Assembly (NCBI GenBank): GCA_016296165.1
Contig: JAEDJV010000012.1
Location: forward strand, 1 to 33,191
Length of the DNA stretch: 33,191 bases
Source of the DNA: Oscillospiraceae bacterium
GTDB lineage: Bacteria; Bacillota; Clostridia; Oscillospirales; Ruminococcaceae
Reading direction: 5' to 3'
The translations under genes and the position numbers were made by a program. Below the pieces are notes generated by a model. It saw nothing but the letters and a program-made list of their open reading frames with translations. It made no database searches and was not told where the DNA came from. This document shows positions 1-7,556 of the stretch, piece after piece. Positions within the stretch are counted from its first letter, which is position 1. Every line of letters starts with the position of its first letter.

Positions 1-1798
1 GACCGTATGTATCACCAAGAGTCCATCCACCTGTGAGGTCACCTGCTGCTGCCATTTCGAACTTAAGACCTGTATCACCAATCTTATATGCAAACTGCGC
101 TGCACTAATACCAGGATTGTTCTTGAGTTCTACGTCTATTATTGCCATATCACCAGGATTAGCCTTAGTATCTTTAACAATAAACTTAAGGGCATCCTCG
201 TTTGGAGCAACTACTTCGCCTGCACCAACCTTAATTGTACCTGCTGTACCCTTACCGCTTACTGCTACTTCTGACTTCTTAGCTGCTGAAACTGAATTAA
301 ATCCAACCTTGTGGTCGCCTTCCTTAAGAGCTTCGAACTCGAGATTTACAGCTGCACCTGTTGTTGTTACATCCTGATATGGATTAGCCAGAGCCACGAT
401 CTTTCCTTCATCTGAGAATTCAATATCCCATCCTGAAGCCTTAGCTGAAACGAGCTTGAGAGCTGATCTGTCAAATGAAAGATCTGCTGTAAATCCAGCG
501 ACACCAGGGTTCTTAGAAATATTAAGAGTTGTCTTAATGTTTTCTCCAACCTTACCTGATGCGTCACTAACAGCAACCTCAAATCCTTCTGAAGTTGATG
601 GTCCCTGTGTTGTAGACTGTGTTGTAGGCTGTGTTACTACTTCCCCGCCTTCACCAACAGTAAGGTAAGCTGAAACGCTTGAGATAGTTGACTTGTCAAT
701 CATTACCTGCTTATCAATATCTTCATGATACTTGCACGCCTGAAGTTCAGTAAGCTGAATCTCGTAAACGCCTTCCTTCATATCATCTGGAAGTGTAACT
801 GCAAACTTACCGAGCACACCATCTTTTGCTGCAATGTTACATCCGTCATCTGATGTATACTGTGCAAGACCGTATGTATCACCAAGAGTCCATCCACCTG
901 TGAGGTCACCTGCTGCTGCCATCTCGAACTTAAGATCTGTACCAGCAATCTTATATGCAAACTGTGCTGCACTAATACCAGGATTGTTCTTAATTTCTAC
1001 GTCTATTATCGCCATATCGCCAGGATTAGCCTTTGCATCCTTAACAATAAACTGAAGTCCGTCTGCTGCCGGTGGCTGTGTAGCCTGTGTTGTTTCTGAC
1101 TTTGATGTTGATGTTGTAACATCAGAAGTCTTTGTAGTAGTAGTTGTTGTTGTTGTTGTTGTAGTTGTTGTTTCAGCAACTTCACCGCCTGAAACAGTAA
1201 CCTTTGCATCAACGTAGTTAGGTGTACGCTGTACATTCTGTTTCTTACCATCAACTACTTCTATACTGTTCTGCTTAGCCTTACCAGGTTCTGCATTTTC
1301 GTCAATATCAAAAGTATAATCACCTGACTTAGCATCATCCTTAACAGCAAATGTGATTCTTACTAAAGTCTGGTCACCTGTAAGCTGTTTGGTAGACTGG
1401 TCAAAATAGAAGTTAAACAGACTTGATATGTTTGCTGGATTTGAAGCATTCTCCACAATACTTGTATCCATATTGCTCTTGAAAGGTGAGAACGGATTGC
1501 TCTCAATTTCACCCTCTTTACCATATGCAGCACTCTTGAATTCGAATACTTCGTTATTGAAGTTAAGCCATGCAATAAGTCCATGGAAACCACTAGCATT
1601 GTTTGTAACGTTCAGTGCAACTGTAAATTCATCTCCAGGTTTAACAGTTGAAGTTGAAGGAACAGCTGTAACTGTTACTCCTTCTTCAGCAGCCTGTACA
1701 ACTGAAGAAAGATTAAGAGCCGGCATGCTGCTGAAGTTGCCTGCCATCATTGCAATAGCTAAAGTACTGGCAACTGCTTTTCTAATTTTTCTTGACAC
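1..1798 (-). CDS. Cohesin-module secreted protein, probable scaffoldin (3' end outside window)
   Basis: Partial gene of 599 visible codons, with no stop before the window edge. The start is GTG at 1798, with GGAGG ten bases upstream. Residues 1-36 form a signal peptide (SRKIRK, hydrophobic core, VQA). Module 1 (about 40-203) is a beta-rich cohesin-like domain (KPGDEF, GLIAWLNF). Next come a Thr run (about 210-221) and a Thr/Ser/Gln linker. Module 2 is about 246-380 (NPGD...NNPGISAAQF), a short TTQ linker follows, module 3 is about 405-530 (NNPG-type variant, NPGVAGFTADLSF), and module 4, from 535, nearly copies module 2. The NPGxxxxxF strand, the strand pattern and the Thr-rich linkers match cohesins of ruminococcal scaffoldins, which anchor dockerin-bearing enzymes at the cell surface. 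No dockerin or sortase signal is visible because the 3' end is missing. It could instead be a cohesin-fold adhesin. The cohesin fold is fairly sure, the scaffoldin role less so. Confidence 0.75.
   Translation of the reverse strand, partial: MSRKIRKAVASTLAIAMMAGNFSSMPALNLSSVVQAAEEGVTVTAVPSTSTVKPGDEFTVALNVTNNASGFHGLIAWLNFNNEVFEFKSAAYGKEGEIESNPFSPFKSNMDTSIVENASNPANISSLFNFYFDQSTKQLTGDQTLVRITFAVKDDAKSGDYTFDIDENAEPGKAKQNSIEVVDGKKQNVQRTPNYVDAKVTVSGGEVAETTTTTTTTTTTTTKTSDVTTSTSKSETTQATQPPAADGLQFIVKDAKANPGDMAIIDVEIKNNPGISAAQFAYKIAGTDLKFEMAAAGDLTGGWTLGDTYGLAQYTSDDGCNIAAKDGVLGKFAVTLPDDMKEGVYEIQLTELQACKYHEDIDKQVMIDKSTISSVSAYLTVGEGGEVVTQPTTQSTTQGPSTSEGFEVAVSDASGKVGENIKTTLNISKNPGVAGFTADLSFDRSALKLVSAKASGWDIEFSDEGKIVALANPYQDVTTTGAAVNLEFEALKEGDHKVGFNSVSAAKKSEVAVSGKGTAGTIKVGAGEVVAPNEDALKFIVKDTKANPGDMAIIDVELKNNPGISAAQFAYKIGDTGLKFEMAAAGDLTGGWTLGDTYG
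868..1065. repeat. Second copy of module-coding repeat within the scaffoldin gene
   Basis: Bases 868-1065 repeat bases 1-198 with a spacing of 867 bases (289 codons). By eye they differ at about fifteen positions, mostly silent or conservative. The repeat covers the start of modules 2 and 4, so the protein is built of alternating module types. It is in frame, and copy number could change by recombination. Confidence 0.85.
1134..1172. repeat. ACA/ACT triplet run encoding poly-Thr linker
   Basis: A near-perfect run of ACA/ACT codons (read on the minus strand) encodes twelve consecutive Thr between modules 1 and 2. Such linkers are flexible and often glycosylated in secreted ruminococcal proteins. 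The unit is three bases, so slippage would change linker length without shifting frame. Confidence 0.8.
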
Positions 1799-2063
1799 TT
1801 CTTAACACCCTCCATTTAAATTTTTATCAGACCAAAAGCTGAGTGCAGCCTATTATGCAGTCTGAAACGTGTTTTGCGCACCTGCATAAATGGTATGCGG
1901 TACAATTGTCATATCGGCACTTATTTGCACAGTAAATCTGCGACACTCTGCGATCGTGCCGGAATCGCATTAAGAAACATCTGACAGACGTTTCTTACTG
2001 CTGTTATAAACAGCACTCAGTTGTTTGTTGCGTATAAATCAACAAAAACTTATAATTAAGCTT
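1799..2063 (-). promoter_or_regulatory. Long structured 5' leader of the scaffoldin gene (candidate)
   Basis: About 265 bases lie between the candidate -10 and the GTG start. This part is less AT-rich than the flank beyond 2063 and contains consecutive inverted repeats: 1999-2015 (7-bp stem, 3-base loop), 1971-1997 (13-bp arms, one mismatch), 1949-1969 (6 bp), 1880-1901 (8 bp with a bulge) and 1828-1864 (CAGAC/GTCTG enclosing a GCTG/CAGC hairpin). I do not recognise a known riboswitch. A role in mRNA stability or regulated expression is inference. Confidence 0.4.
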
Positions 2064-2069
2064 AATATT

Positions 2070-2075
2070 ATTATA
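2070..2075 (-). promoter_or_regulatory. Candidate -10 element of the scaffoldin gene
   Basis: The minus strand reads TATAAT here, upstream of the structured leader. No good -35 hexamer lies 16-18 bases upstream (it reads TATACT), so the promoter would be weak or activator-dependent, or this is a chance match in AT-rich DNA. Confidence 0.3.
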
Positions 2076-2293
2076 CATCATGCAATAAAAAAAGTATAGT
2101 ACTTTTCACAAGTTTATAGCCAAAATATTGCACAATAAATTCAATAATACTTTTGCTATTTAACATAAATATTGTATTAATTTAAGAAAACTACGAAAAA
2201 TTTAATTAAAAAATGTCTTTTTCATACTTAATTTATTAACGTTTTTTAATAACACAACACCTATGTTTATGCCTTCCGACATGTCTTTTCGTT

Positions 2294-2309
2294 GAAACAA
2301 TATTGTTTC
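2294..2309. promoter_or_regulatory. 16-bp perfect palindrome, operator-like
   Basis: GAAACAATATTGTTTC is its own reverse complement. A half-site copy (ACAATATT) follows at 2312-2319. It sits in the AT-rich spacer between the divergent scaffoldin and pyrE genes, about 160 bases upstream of the pyrE -35. It could bind a dimeric regulator, but no known consensus is recognised. Confidence 0.3.
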
Positions 2310-2468
2310 CCACAATATTATCTTTCTTAATTATATCATATATATTTTTAAAAATCAAGATTTCTATGCAAAATCTTCAATTGACATATATTGATTTTTT
2401 GATAATTGTGCAATTAGTGCAAGCTCAGAAAACTATTTTTGGCAAATATGCAATGTCGAAAAAACTTA

Positions 2469-2497
2469 TTGATAAGATGATTCAGGTATGATATAAT
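2469..2497 (+). promoter_or_regulatory. pyrE promoter (TTGATA-17-TATAAT, extended -10)
   Basis: The -35 TTGATA is at 2469-2474 and the -10 TATAAT at 2492-2497, with a 17-base spacer and TG one base upstream of the -10. Transcription should start near 2503, leaving a leader of about 30 bases. That is too short for a PyrR-type attenuator. Confidence 0.85.
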
Positions 2498-2532
2498 CTT
2501 ATATATAAGAAAATATTACGGAGGTTTCTGAC

Positions 2533-3183
2533 ATGAGTTACAAAAATGACTTTATCAAATTTATGACCGAATGCGGTGTTCTTACATTTGGTGATTTTAC
2601 TTTAAAAAGCGGAAGAAAGGCACCATATTTTGTAAACACAGGTAATTACAAGACAGGTAAACAACTTGCTAAACTCGGAGAATTCTATGCTGAATGCATA
2701 AAGGAAAACGGTATCAGTGCAGATACTCTCTTTGGACCTGCTTACAAGGGCATTCCGCTTGCAGTCAGCTGTAGTGTAGCTATTTTTAACAAATATGGCG
2801 TGGATGTTAATTACTGTTTTGACCGAAAGGAAGCAAAAGATCACGGCGAAGGCGGTGTTATAGTTGGAAAACAGCTTACAGACGGCGAAAAAGTTGTTAT
2901 CATTGAAGACGTTATTACAGCTGGCACAGCTATCAGACAGGTTATTCCGGTACTCAAATCAAACGCTGATGTTAATATCACAGGAATGGTTATTTCTGTT
3001 GACAGAATGGAAAAAGGAAAAGGTGAACTTTCCGCTGTACAGGAAGTAAAAGAAGAATTCGGCATCAATGTTTATTCTATAGTAACAATCAACGATATTA
3101 TTCAGGCTATTAAGGATGGCGTTATTGAAGGCAAAGAATATCTCGACAAGATGATCGAATACAGAGAAACATACGGCGTATGA
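2533..3183 (+). CDS. pyrE: Orotate phosphoribosyltransferase
   Basis: PyrE transfers ribose-5-phosphate from PRPP to orotate, giving OMP in de novo pyrimidine synthesis (cytosolic, dimeric). The 216 residues match the usual length. The type I PRTase PRPP-binding motif IIEDVITAGTA is at about 123-133, preceded by the flexible catalytic loop DRKEAKDHGEGG (98-109). The substrate region near the N-terminus has FTLKSGRKAPYF. The start is ATG with GGAGG eight bases upstream. It stands alone, not in a pyr cluster, behind its own strong promoter and ends at a strong hairpin terminator, so it is a single-gene unit. Identity is very sure. Confidence 0.97.
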   Translation: MSYKNDFIKFMTECGVLTFGDFTLKSGRKAPYFVNTGNYKTGKQLAKLGEFYAECIKENGISADTLFGPAYKGIPLAVSCSVAIFNKYGVDVNYCFDRKEAKDHGEGGVIVGKQLTDGEKVVIIEDVITAGTAIRQVIPVLKSNADVNITGMVISVDRMEKGKGELSAVQEVKEEFGINVYSIVTINDIIQAIKDGVIEGKEYLDKMIEYRETYGV

Positions 3184-3200
3184 TTTCATAAACTAATACA

Positions 3201-3253
3201 ATATAAACAATAAGGACTGTCTTAAAAAATAAGACAGTCCTTATTGTTTATAT
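3201..3253. terminator. Bidirectional terminator with perfect 24-bp arms
   Basis: The left arm (3201-3224) and right arm (3230-3253) are perfect reverse complements around a five-A loop. The GC-richer centre (GGACTGTC) is flanked by A/T-rich ends, so it can stop pyrE transcription from the left and the long minus-strand operon from the right. Confidence 0.88.
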
Positions 3254-3339
3254 TAAAGAATCAGGTTTTAGGGTCGAAACATCTTTTCTTTGATCTCAAC
3301 CATAAAGCTGGTGCACGCCAGACAAACCGTATCCTGAGT

Positions 3340-4470
3340 TTAATATGCAATTTTTCTTATATTTTCATCTGAGCTGAATGTAGTTGCATTATATAAAAAC
3401 AATATATGAGTGTAATCTTCCGGATTTGCATATTCACGAAAATTATTTATGTATCTCATATCCAGAACTGTTATCTCACTGTAGTGCTGGGTAAGGAACG
3501 GAATAAAACAGTTTGCGTATGAATCCTTGAATATTAGTATTTTTTTATCACTCTGAAGATTTGTCTTTATATTAAGGTATGGCTGGTTTGTGCCAAGATA
3601 AATGCTGTACTTATCCTTAGTACCGAGAAAATCTCTGAAATAAATGCTGTCGTAAACTGTTTCTTCAAGACCATTGTTTACAGTACATGAGGTTACGTTG
3701 CTTCCGTCTTTGATACTGTATATATCTATAGTATCAGGATCGATTTTATTATACAGCGTTTTTGAGTAATATGTTCCGAGAAATTCACCGCTTGCATGTT
3801 CAACATCATATTTACTGTATGGAATTGAAGTGAATCCGAGCTTTGAAATAGCAGCACTGTAAGCCATGTATGCACCAAGTGAGGTCCAGTGATGGTCTGT
3901 CCTGTAATAAATATAATCTTCCTTCGAGGCATTTAATATATCGTAGACATCTATTGAAGATACTCCGGATGCCAGACCGCTGTATACGTATTCAATTATT
4001 GCATGCTGATCAAGCTGAGGAGCATTCTTGGGAATAAGTTCAGAATAAATACCAGCTGAAGTCGGGGCAAGCATTACAAAAACAGGTGTATTTACAGAAG
4101 CTGAAAGCTGATTGATTGCATCTACTGAGCGATCCATAACGTCATATTCCGGATCAGGGATTTTTTCAATGAGACGTTCCTCTGTGATATATATGCCGTT
4201 TACTTCGTGTTTTCCGGTAGCCAGTTCTGTACCGATCTTGGCTTCTATCCATTTTGGTCTGCCGATAAAATGATCTGATACATAGTTCTCAAAATCTTTC
4301 ATAAACGATTTATCAAACCAGTCATCAAGTGAAAATTCAGGCCTTTTCTGAAGCTGTCTGTTTTCGAGTGATGAAAAATCTTCTTTTTTCGAAAAGAGGG
4401 TTATCAAGGGAAGTATCAGAAGCGTTATGAAAAATATAATAGTTGTAATTCTTTTCTGTATGTTTTTCAT
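3340..4470 (-). CDS. DHHW-motif (AlgJ/AlgX-like) acylation protein
   Basis: 376 residues with an N-terminal membrane anchor (about 8-27) and an extracytoplasmic domain. The family-defining DHHW motif is at 192-195 (RTDHHWTSLGA). A later FKDSYANCFIPF segment carries the KDSY serine expected of the SGNH-like fold. Such proteins are encoded beside MBOAT acyltransferases and are thought to pass or place acyl groups on exported glycans. Here it starts 12 bases after the MBOAT stop, which strongly supports a paired function. The substrate (wall polymer, teichoic acid or capsule) cannot be read from the sequence. It is the last gene of the long operon. Confidence 0.85.
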   Translation of the reverse strand: MKNIQKRITTIIFFITLLILPLITLFSKKEDFSSLENRQLQKRPEFSLDDWFDKSFMKDFENYVSDHFIGRPKWIEAKIGTELATGKHEVNGIYITEERLIEKIPDPEYDVMDRSVDAINQLSASVNTPVFVMLAPTSAGIYSELIPKNAPQLDQHAIIEYVYSGLASGVSSIDVYDILNASKEDYIYYRTDHHWTSLGAYMAYSAAISKLGFTSIPYSKYDVEHASGEFLGTYYSKTLYNKIDPDTIDIYSIKDGSNVTSCTVNNGLEETVYDSIYFRDFLGTKDKYSIYLGTNQPYLNIKTNLQSDKKILIFKDSYANCFIPFLTQHYSEITVLDMRYINNFREYANPEDYTHILFLYNATTFSSDENIRKIAY

Positions 4471-4482
4471 ATGGAGCCTCCG

Positions 4483-5886
4483 TTAAAATCTGAAATAAAG
4501 GAATGGATTGTACGTAGCGTCCACCAGGTAACATGTACTCAAGAGCAGAAGCAAAAGCTGAACAACCGGAACTGAAATACTGTACACACCCTGAAGCGGT
4601 TTCTTTGCAGAAATCTTTTCTGTAATTTTACTCCAGCAGTCTGTCGAAGCGAAGATACAGAGAATAAACATTACAGCATATGAACCAAGCTGATAAAGCG
4701 CAAGACTGTCGCATAACACGTTTCCTGCAAACATTGCCTTAAGATAATGTATTACATCTGTCATCGAATCCACATCAAAAAGTACCCATCCCAGTACAAC
4801 CATAAAAAATGTGTACGCTGTGCTTACTGCCGCAGGGAGTTTTTCAAGTACCTTAGAGAATCCAAGTCTTTCTATTATAATGAGAATGCCGTAAAAAGCT
4901 CCCCATAAAATGAAGTTAAAACTTGCACCATGCCAGAATCCTGTAAGGAGCCAGACTATCGCAAGATTGCGGTATGTTTTTGCCTTTCCGTTTCTGTTGC
5001 CTCCAAGAGGAATATAAACGTATGTTCTGAACCATGAACCAAGAGTAATATGCCATCTTCTCCAGAATTCCGATATACTCTTTGACTGATACGGATGGTC
5101 AAAGTTTACAGGAAAGTTAAATCCAAATATTTTACCAAGCCCTCTTGCCATGTCGGAATATCCTGAAAAATCAAAGTAAATCTGGAATGTGAAAGCCAGT
5201 ATTCCAAGCCATGCTGATAAAACAGAAAGTTCACTGTAATCCATCGCCTTAATTTGTGTCCAGAGCATTCCGATGTTATTTGCAAGGAGAACTTTTTTTG
5301 CAAGTCCTTTTATAAATAGTCCTGCGCCCTCTCCCACATTGTCTGCGTTGATTTTTCTGTCATCAATCTCTTCTGCCACTTCATCATATCTTACAATAGG
5401 TCCTGCAACAAGCTGCGGGAAAAGTGAAACATAAGTAAGATAATTAATGAAGTTTTTCTGAACTTTAACTTTTTTCAGGTATATATCAATGGTATATGAC
5501 ATACTCTGAAATGTATAGAACGAAATTCCGATAGGAAGCGGAAGATCCGGTTCGGTAATGCTTGTTTTAAAACATGTGTTTATGACGTTCACTACAAAAC
5601 CACTGTACTTGAATACAAACAAAAATCCCAGATCCACCACCATAGAAATAACCAATGCCAGACGTCTTGAAGACTGCTTGTCTGATTTGCTCATATACAG
5701 TCCGGCTGCATAGTCCACAAGTGATGACGCAATCATTACCCAGATATATACCGGCTCTCCCCATGCATAAAAAATAAGACCTGCTATCAGCAAAATGAGA
5801 TTTTTTAGTTTTTTTGACGCAGCCATGTAGACGATAAGTACAACCGGAAGGAAAAAGTACAAAAATGTCAGACTTGAAAATACCAT
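4483..5886 (-). CDS. MBOAT family O-acyltransferase (AlgI/DltB type)
   Basis: 467-residue polytopic membrane protein. Family signatures are PLPIGISFYTFQSMSY, the QLVAGPIVRY segment, EFWRRWHITLGSWFR and the GFWHGAS motif carrying the conserved catalytic His. MBOATs of this type move acyl groups, often acetyl, from the cytoplasm to an extracellular polymer or partner. The start ATG overlaps the last base of the rnmV stop (TAATG), which implies translational coupling. The DHHW partner follows at once. There is no acyl carrier protein or dlt gene here, so D-alanylation of teichoic acid is less likely than O-acetylation of a glycan. That preference is inference. Confidence 0.92.
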   Translation of the reverse strand: MVFSSLTFLYFFLPVVLIVYMAASKKLKNLILLIAGLIFYAWGEPVYIWVMIASSLVDYAAGLYMSKSDKQSSRRLALVISMVVDLGFLFVFKYSGFVVNVINTCFKTSITEPDLPLPIGISFYTFQSMSYTIDIYLKKVKVQKNFINYLTYVSLFPQLVAGPIVRYDEVAEEIDDRKINADNVGEGAGLFIKGLAKKVLLANNIGMLWTQIKAMDYSELSVLSAWLGILAFTFQIYFDFSGYSDMARGLGKIFGFNFPVNFDHPYQSKSISEFWRRWHITLGSWFRTYVYIPLGGNRNGKAKTYRNLAIVWLLTGFWHGASFNFILWGAFYGILIIIERLGFSKVLEKLPAAVSTAYTFFMVVLGWVLFDVDSMTDVIHYLKAMFAGNVLCDSLALYQLGSYAVMFILCIFASTDCWSKITEKISAKKPLQGVYSISVPVVQLLLLLLSTCYLVDATYNPFLYFRF

Positions 5887-6491
5887 TAATCTGCCTCCAT
5901 TTCTTTATTTATAAATTCAACGAATTCCTCGGCGGACATCATTGTGTTTACCGCATCAAGCATACCTGATGTTGACAGACGTTCCGGAAGCCCGAGTTTT
6001 TTCAGGAATTTTCTTCTTCTCTCTGAACTGTCAGGGGAACCTGTCAGTCCTGCTTCATATATATCAGCTCTGGTAACCGGAGTTTTTACAGAACCGGAAT
6101 CATTTTCATTTCTGTTAAACTCTATTCCAGCCTTTTTGAAAGCCTCTATTATCAGTTCCTTTTTTATGCCTTCAACTCCAAGTTTCCCCTCGCAGGAAGG
6201 CTTGTCTTTTCTTTTTTCCTTTCCGAAAACATCCGGAATATAGACATTTTTGATATTTCCTTCAGGAACTGAACCTTTTAAAAATCCTCTTATCTTAAAA
6301 CCTGCACTATCCGAATCAGTAAGTATGATAATCCCTTTTTCGCGGGCGTAAAATCTTATAAGTTCCAGTTTTTCTTTATCCTTAAATATACTGTATCCGT
6401 TAGTTACCACTATAGTAGCATCAATAATTGATTCCAGTTTTATTTTGTCATATTTTCCTTCTACTATTATTGCCTGCTCTACTTTAAGCAA
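5886..6491 (-). CDS. rnmV: Toprim-domain ribonuclease M5-like protein
   Basis: RNase M5 matures the 5S rRNA precursor in Gram-positives. The Toprim core is clear: IIVEGKYDK at the start with the catalytic Glu, then TNG, then ILTDSDSAG with the DxD metal site. An Arg/Lys-rich stretch and a C-terminal helical part follow. I place the start at TTG 6491 (mLKVEQAIIVEGK), because other family members begin just before this strand and a GGGGTG lies seven bases upstream. An upstream TTG at 6518 would overlap holA by 23 bases and has no good ribosome site. The predicted 201 residues are slightly above the usual ~190. The gene follows holA by four bases. Confidence 0.8.
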   Translation of the reverse strand: MLKVEQAIIVEGKYDKIKLESIIDATIVVTNGYSIFKDKEKLELIRFYAREKGIIILTDSDSAGFKIRGFLKGSVPEGNIKNVYIPDVFGKEKRKDKPSCEGKLGVEGIKKELIIEAFKKAGIEFNRNENDSGSVKTPVTRADIYEAGLTGSPDSSERRRKFLKKLGLPERLSTSGMLDAVNTMMSAEEFVEFINKEMEAD

Positions 6492-6495
6492 TCCT

Positions 6496-7548
6496 TCACA
6501 CCCCGTTTCTGACTGCAAGCATCTGTACTATTGCCTTTTCTATTATTATCTTCTGATCCAGTCTGGTTGATTTAAGTTCAAGATCAGCCCGTTCAAGAAT
6601 ACGCATAAATTTTCTAAGATGTTCGATACTTGTTTTTCTGGCATCTCTGAATGAATTTCTGACTACAAATTCTCTGCCTCTGTACCCAAAATCAATAGCA
6701 ACGTCAGTTTCATTTACCGAAGAATTAATAGCCGCGGCAGCCCGGTAAATATCCATAAATGCTGACGATACAGCTGAAAGTATTACCACGCCTTCTGTTC
6801 GCTGTGATACAAGATCATCCAGAATTTTCATTGCAAGCGGCGCGTTAAATGACGTTACTGCAGAGGCAAGTGCAAATGCATTTGTGTCGATACCTACAGA
6901 AACCATGTCATCTATCATCTGCTCTGTTATTGCTTCCCCATTGGCAAATGAAGCAAGTTTGTGTATTTCATTTTCTGTTCTCTGAGTATCTCCAAGACAA
7001 ATCTGTGCAAGTTTCTCAGCATCGTGCCTGCTTATTGAAGAACCGCATTCCGAAGCAAGCTGCATTATATCCTTATACATATCAGCTGGTTTTCTAAGTT
7101 CAGCTTCTGCAACTGAACCAAATTTTGCAGCTGTATCTATTACTTTTTTATTTTTAGCACCGGGAGTTTTTTTCCCGCCCTTTACATCATAGCCTGTTAT
7201 AGATATAAGAATTATTGTCTGTTCAGGTAAATTTTCCAGAACTTTTATAAAACTTTTCATCTGTTCGGCAGTCAGTTCTTCAGCGTTAAGATCATTTATC
7301 TCGATAAAGTTATACTCTGTAAACATAGGATAAATCTCAGCTGTATCAGCAAAATCACTGACGTTAAACTCCCTGCCTTCAAATCTGTTTATATCCGACT
7401 GTGAATAGCCTGTACCAAGATATTTTTTTCTGACTGCACCCGCAAGGGAATGTACACGCCCTGAATCTTTTCCGTAGATATAGTAAATTTTTCTGGTAAT
7501 AGCAGATTTTATTTCTTTTTCAAGTTCTGCTGCTGTTAAAATTCCCAT
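6496..7548 (-). CDS. holA: DNA polymerase III delta subunit
   Basis: HolA is the clamp-loader subunit that opens the beta clamp. The 350 residues match the family. The N-terminal part has the YYIYGKDSGRV P-loop-like remnant and the middle has ILISITGYDVKGG. Further on are the FNEIH-like NEIHKLASFA segment and the C-terminal collar helices (LERADLELKSTRLDQKIIIEKAIVQML) typical of delta. GAGGTG at the end of comEC serves as its ribosome site. The comEC-holA order is common in Firmicutes. Confidence 0.93.
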   Translation of the reverse strand: MGILTAAELEKEIKSAITRKIYYIYGKDSGRVHSLAGAVRKKYLGTGYSQSDINRFEGREFNVSDFADTAEIYPMFTEYNFIEINDLNAEELTAEQMKSFIKVLENLPEQTIILISITGYDVKGGKKTPGAKNKKVIDTAAKFGSVAEAELRKPADMYKDIMQLASECGSSISRHDAEKLAQICLGDTQRTENEIHKLASFANGEAITEQMIDDMVSVGIDTNAFALASAVTSFNAPLAMKILDDLVSQRTEGVVILSAVSSAFMDIYRAAAAINSSVNETDVAIDFGYRGREFVVRNSFRDARKTSIEHLRKFMRILERADLELKSTRLDQKIIIEKAIVQMLAVRNGV

Positions 7549-7556
7549 GTTTCACC

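Noticed and set aside
33..377. Plus-strand open frame of 114 codons
   Set aside because: It is antisense to the cohesin-module gene, has no ribosome site and mirrors the repetitive codons of the real gene.
1134..1172. Short repeats considered as a CRISPR array
   Set aside because: A coding triplet run without spacers; no repeat-spacer pattern exists anywhere in the window.
1428..1805. Plus-strand open frame of 125 codons
   Set aside because: Antisense to the scaffoldin N-terminus and signal peptide; its hydrophobic run is the mirror of the other strand.
1799..2063. Scaffoldin leader as a c-di-GMP (GEMM) riboswitch
   Set aside because: The conserved GEMM core and tetraloop receptor are not present, though the region is clearly structured.
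2303..2491. Open frame of 62 codons in the spacer before pyrE
   Set aside because: It lies in AT-rich DNA, has no ribosome site, overlaps the pyrE promoter and has a composition typical of random AT-rich sequence.
3254..3339. Gap between the 24-bp terminator and the DHHW gene stop, checked for a small RNA
   Set aside because: Only a weak CTGG/CCAG self-complementary patch is visible, with no promoter or terminator of its own.
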